Below are positions 61,201 to 64,000 of a stretch of DNA of 64,000 bases, one piece after another. The first letter of the stretch is position 1. Each line of letters starts with the position of its first letter. The stretch lies in contig CM049306.1 of NCBI GenBank assembly GCA_026874595.1, positions 5,966,019 through 6,030,018 of the forward strand, written 5' to 3'. A program made the position numbers and the translations under genes. The notes beneath the pieces were generated by a model. That model was not told the DNA's origin and did not search any database. It saw only the letters and a list, made by a program, of their open reading frames with translations. This stretch comes from Sipunculus nudus. Lineage: Eukaryota > Annelida > Sipuncula > Golfingiida > Sipunculidae.

Positions 61201-64000
61201 CAGAGCGGGCGTCGCATGTATAAAATATAATCAGACCAACCAGAGCGGGCGTCGCATGTATAAAATATAATCAGACCAACGAGAACGGGCGTCGCATGTA
61301 TAAAATATAATCAGACCAACCAGAGCGGGCGTCGCATGTATAAAATATAATCAGACCAACCAGAGCGGGCGTCGCATGTATAAAATATAATCAGACCAAC
61401 CAGAGCGGGCGTCGCATGTATAAAATATAATCAGACTAACGAGAGCGGGCGTCGCATGTATAAAATATAATCAGACCAACCAGAGCGGGCGTCGCATGTA
61501 TAAAATATAATCAGACCAACCAGAGCGGGCGTCGCATCTATAAAATATAATCAGACCAACGAGAGCGGGCGTCGCATGTATAAAATATAATCAGACCAAC
61601 GAGAACGGGCGTCGCATGTATAAAATATAATCAGACCAACGAGAACGGGCGTCGCATGTATAAAATATAATCAGACCAACGAGAACGGGCGTCGCATGTA
61701 TAAAATATAATCAGACCAACGAGAACGGGCGTCGCATGTATAAAATATAATCAGACCAACGAGAACGGGCGTCGCATGTATAAAATATAATCAGACCAAC
61801 CAGAGCGGGCGTCGCATGTATAAAATATAATCAGACCAACGAGAGCGGGCGTAACAAGTATAAAATATAATCAGACCAACGAGAGCGGGCGTCGCATGTA
61901 TAAAATATAATCAGACTAACAAGAGCGGGCGTCGCATGTATAAAATATAATCAGACCAACAAGAGCGGGCGTCGCATGTATAAAATATAATCAGACCAAC
62001 GAGAACGGGCGTCGCATGTATAAAATATAATCAGACCAACGAGAACGGGCGTCGCATGTATAAAATATAATCAGACCAACGAGAACGGGCGTCGCATGTA
62101 TAAAATATAATCAGACCAACGAGAACGGGCGTCGCATGTATAAAATATAATCAGACCAACCAGAGCGGGCGTCGCATGTATAAAATATAATCAGACCAAC
62201 CAGAGCGGGTGTCGCATGTATAAAATATAATCAGACCAACCAGAGCGGGCGTCGCATGTATAAAATATAATCAGACCAACGAGAACGGGCTTAGCATGTA
62301 TAAAATATAATCAGACCAACGAGAACGGGCGTCGCATGTATAAAATATAATCAGACCAACGAGAACGGGTGTCGCATGTATAAAATATAATCAGACCAAC
62401 GAGAGCGGGTGTCGCATGTATAAAATATAATCAGACCAACCAGAGCGGGTGTCGCATGTATAAAATATAATCAGACCAACCAGAGCGGGCGTCGCATGTA
62501 TAAAATATAATCAGACCAACCAGAGCGGGCGTCGCATGTATAAAATATAATCAGACCAACCAAAGCGGGCGTCGCATGTATAAAATATAATCAGACCAAC
62601 GACAGCGGGTGTCGCATGTATAAAATATAATCAGACCAACGAGAGCGGGCGTCGCATGTATAAAATATAATCAGACCAACCAGAGCGGGCGTCGCATGTA
62701 TAAAATATAATCAGACCAACCAGAGCGGGCGTCGCATGTTTAAAATATTATCAGACCAACCAGAGCGGGCGTCGCATGTATAACATGTAATCAGACCAAC
62801 GAGAGCGGGCTTCGCATGTATAAAATATAATCAGACCAACGAGAGCGGGCGTCGCATGTATAAAATATAATCAGACCAACGAGAGCGGGCGTCGCATGTA
62901 TAAAATATAATCAGACCAACGAGAGCGGGCGTCGCATGTATAAAATATAATCAGACCAACGAGAGCGGGCGTCGCATGTATAAAATATAATCAGACCAAC
63001 GAGAGCGGGTGTCGCATGTATAAAATATAATCAGACCAACCAGAGCGGGCGTCGCATGTATAAAATATAATCAGACCAACGAGAACGGGTGTCGCATGTA
63101 TAAAATATAATCAGACCAACGAGAGCAGGCGTCGCATGTATAAAATATAATCAGACCAATGAGAGCGGGCGTCGCATGTATAAAATATAATCAGACCAAC
63201 CAGAGCGGGCGTCGCATGTATAAAATATAATCAGACCAACCAGAGCGGGTGTCGCATGTATAAAATAAAATCAGACCAACCAGAGCGGGCGTCGCATGTA
63301 TAAAATATAATCAGACCAACGACAGCGGGTGTCGCATGTATAAAATATAATCAGACCAACGAGAGCGGGCGTCGCATGTATAACATATAATCAGACCAAC
63401 CAGAGCGGGCGTCGCATGTATAAAATATAATCAGACCAACCAGAGCGGGCGTCGCATGTATAAAATATAATCAGACCAACGAGAACGGGTGTCGCATGTA
63501 TAAAATATAATCAGACCAACGAGAGCGGGCGTCGCATGTATAAAATATAATCAGACCAACGAGAACGGGTGTCGCATGTATAAAATATAATAAGACCAAC
63601 CAGAGCGGGCGTCGCATCTTTAAAATATAATCAGACCAACCAGAGCGGGCGTCGCATGTATAAAATATAATCAGACCAACCAGAGCGGGCGTCGCATGTA
63701 TAAAATATAATCAGATCAACGAGAGCGGGCGTCGCATGTATAAAATATAATCAGACCAACCAGAGCGGGCTTCGCATGTTTAAAATATAATCAGACCAAC
63801 GAGAGCGGGCGTCGCATGTATAAAATATAATCAGACCAACGAGAGCGGGCGTCGCAAGTATAAAATATAATCAGACCAACGAGAGCGGGCGTCGCATGTA
63901 TAAAATATAATCAGACTAACAAGAGCGGGCGTCGCATGTATAAAATATAATCAGACCAACAAGAGCGGGCGTCGCATGTATAAAATATAATCAGACCAAC
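49272..64000. repeat. 40-bp tandem satellite, about 368 copies, runs off the window
   Basis: Units of 40 bp with landmarks AATCAGACCAAC, GAGAGCGGGCGTCGCATG and TATAAAATAT. The first, diverged unit starts at 49272 (ATTAGACCAACGAGAGTGGG) and the array is unbroken to 64000. Most units differ at a few fixed positions (AACG/AACC, AGAGC/AGAAC, GGGC/GGGT). A few units are 39 bp (TATAAAAATAATC) at about 56546, 56906, 57182 and 60866. Shared rare variants reveal higher-order repeats of 600, 1200 and about 3900 bp. Because 40 is not a multiple of 3, frames cycle and hit TGA on the minus strand, so the open frames seen at 49794-50060 and 52354-52581 are not genes. Confidence 0.98.

Noticed and set aside
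49272-64000. CRISPR-like array
   Set aside because: Units are contiguous with no unique spacers, and the surrounding sequence is animal.

Overview
The window reads as animal nuclear DNA: AT-rich, very sparse in coding sequence, full of dinucleotide tracts, and colonised by LINEs, an LTR retrotransposon family, SINE-like copies and two large tandem arrays. No intact host gene, rRNA or tRNA gene was found. Nothing identifies the species; an aquatic invertebrate, possibly a mollusc, is only a guess from the style of the repeats.

Layout. 1-4757: the 3' part of an LTR, split by a minus-strand, 5'-truncated L1/Tx1-type LINE of about 4.5 kb with recognisable but broken ORF1 and ORF2. 5828-8129: about 26 copies of an 89-bp satellite. 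8240-8414: a SINE-like copy with A and B boxes and a TA tail. 13067-18405: a second SINE-like copy fused to a Ty3/Gypsy retrotransposon that has a tRNA-Pro primer site, gag, protease, integrase, reverse transcriptase, RNase H, a polypurine tract and an 807-bp 3' LTR. Integrase lies before reverse transcriptase, the Gmr1-like order, rather than the usual Gypsy order. 18406-48250: mostly non-coding sequence with several short tandem arrays, inverted repeats, a LINE 3'-end relic (30724-31180), an LTR end (33128-33215) and a minus-strand LTR (42765 to about 43370) of the same family. 49272-64000: about 368 copies of a 40-bp satellite with nested higher-order repeats, running off the end of the window.

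How the parts relate. Four LTR copies (window start, 17599-18405, 33128-33215, 42765-43370) belong to one family with TGTTAC...GTAACA ends. Three of the four have a TA-dinucleotide tract directly outside the LTR end, which suggests a target preference or recombination in such tracts. All coding parts carry stops, frameshifts or lost catalytic residues, so every copy visible here is dead. The most notable items are the IN-before-RT Gypsy element, the replacement of its 5' LTR by a SINE-like module, and the multi-scale structure of the 40-bp satellite.
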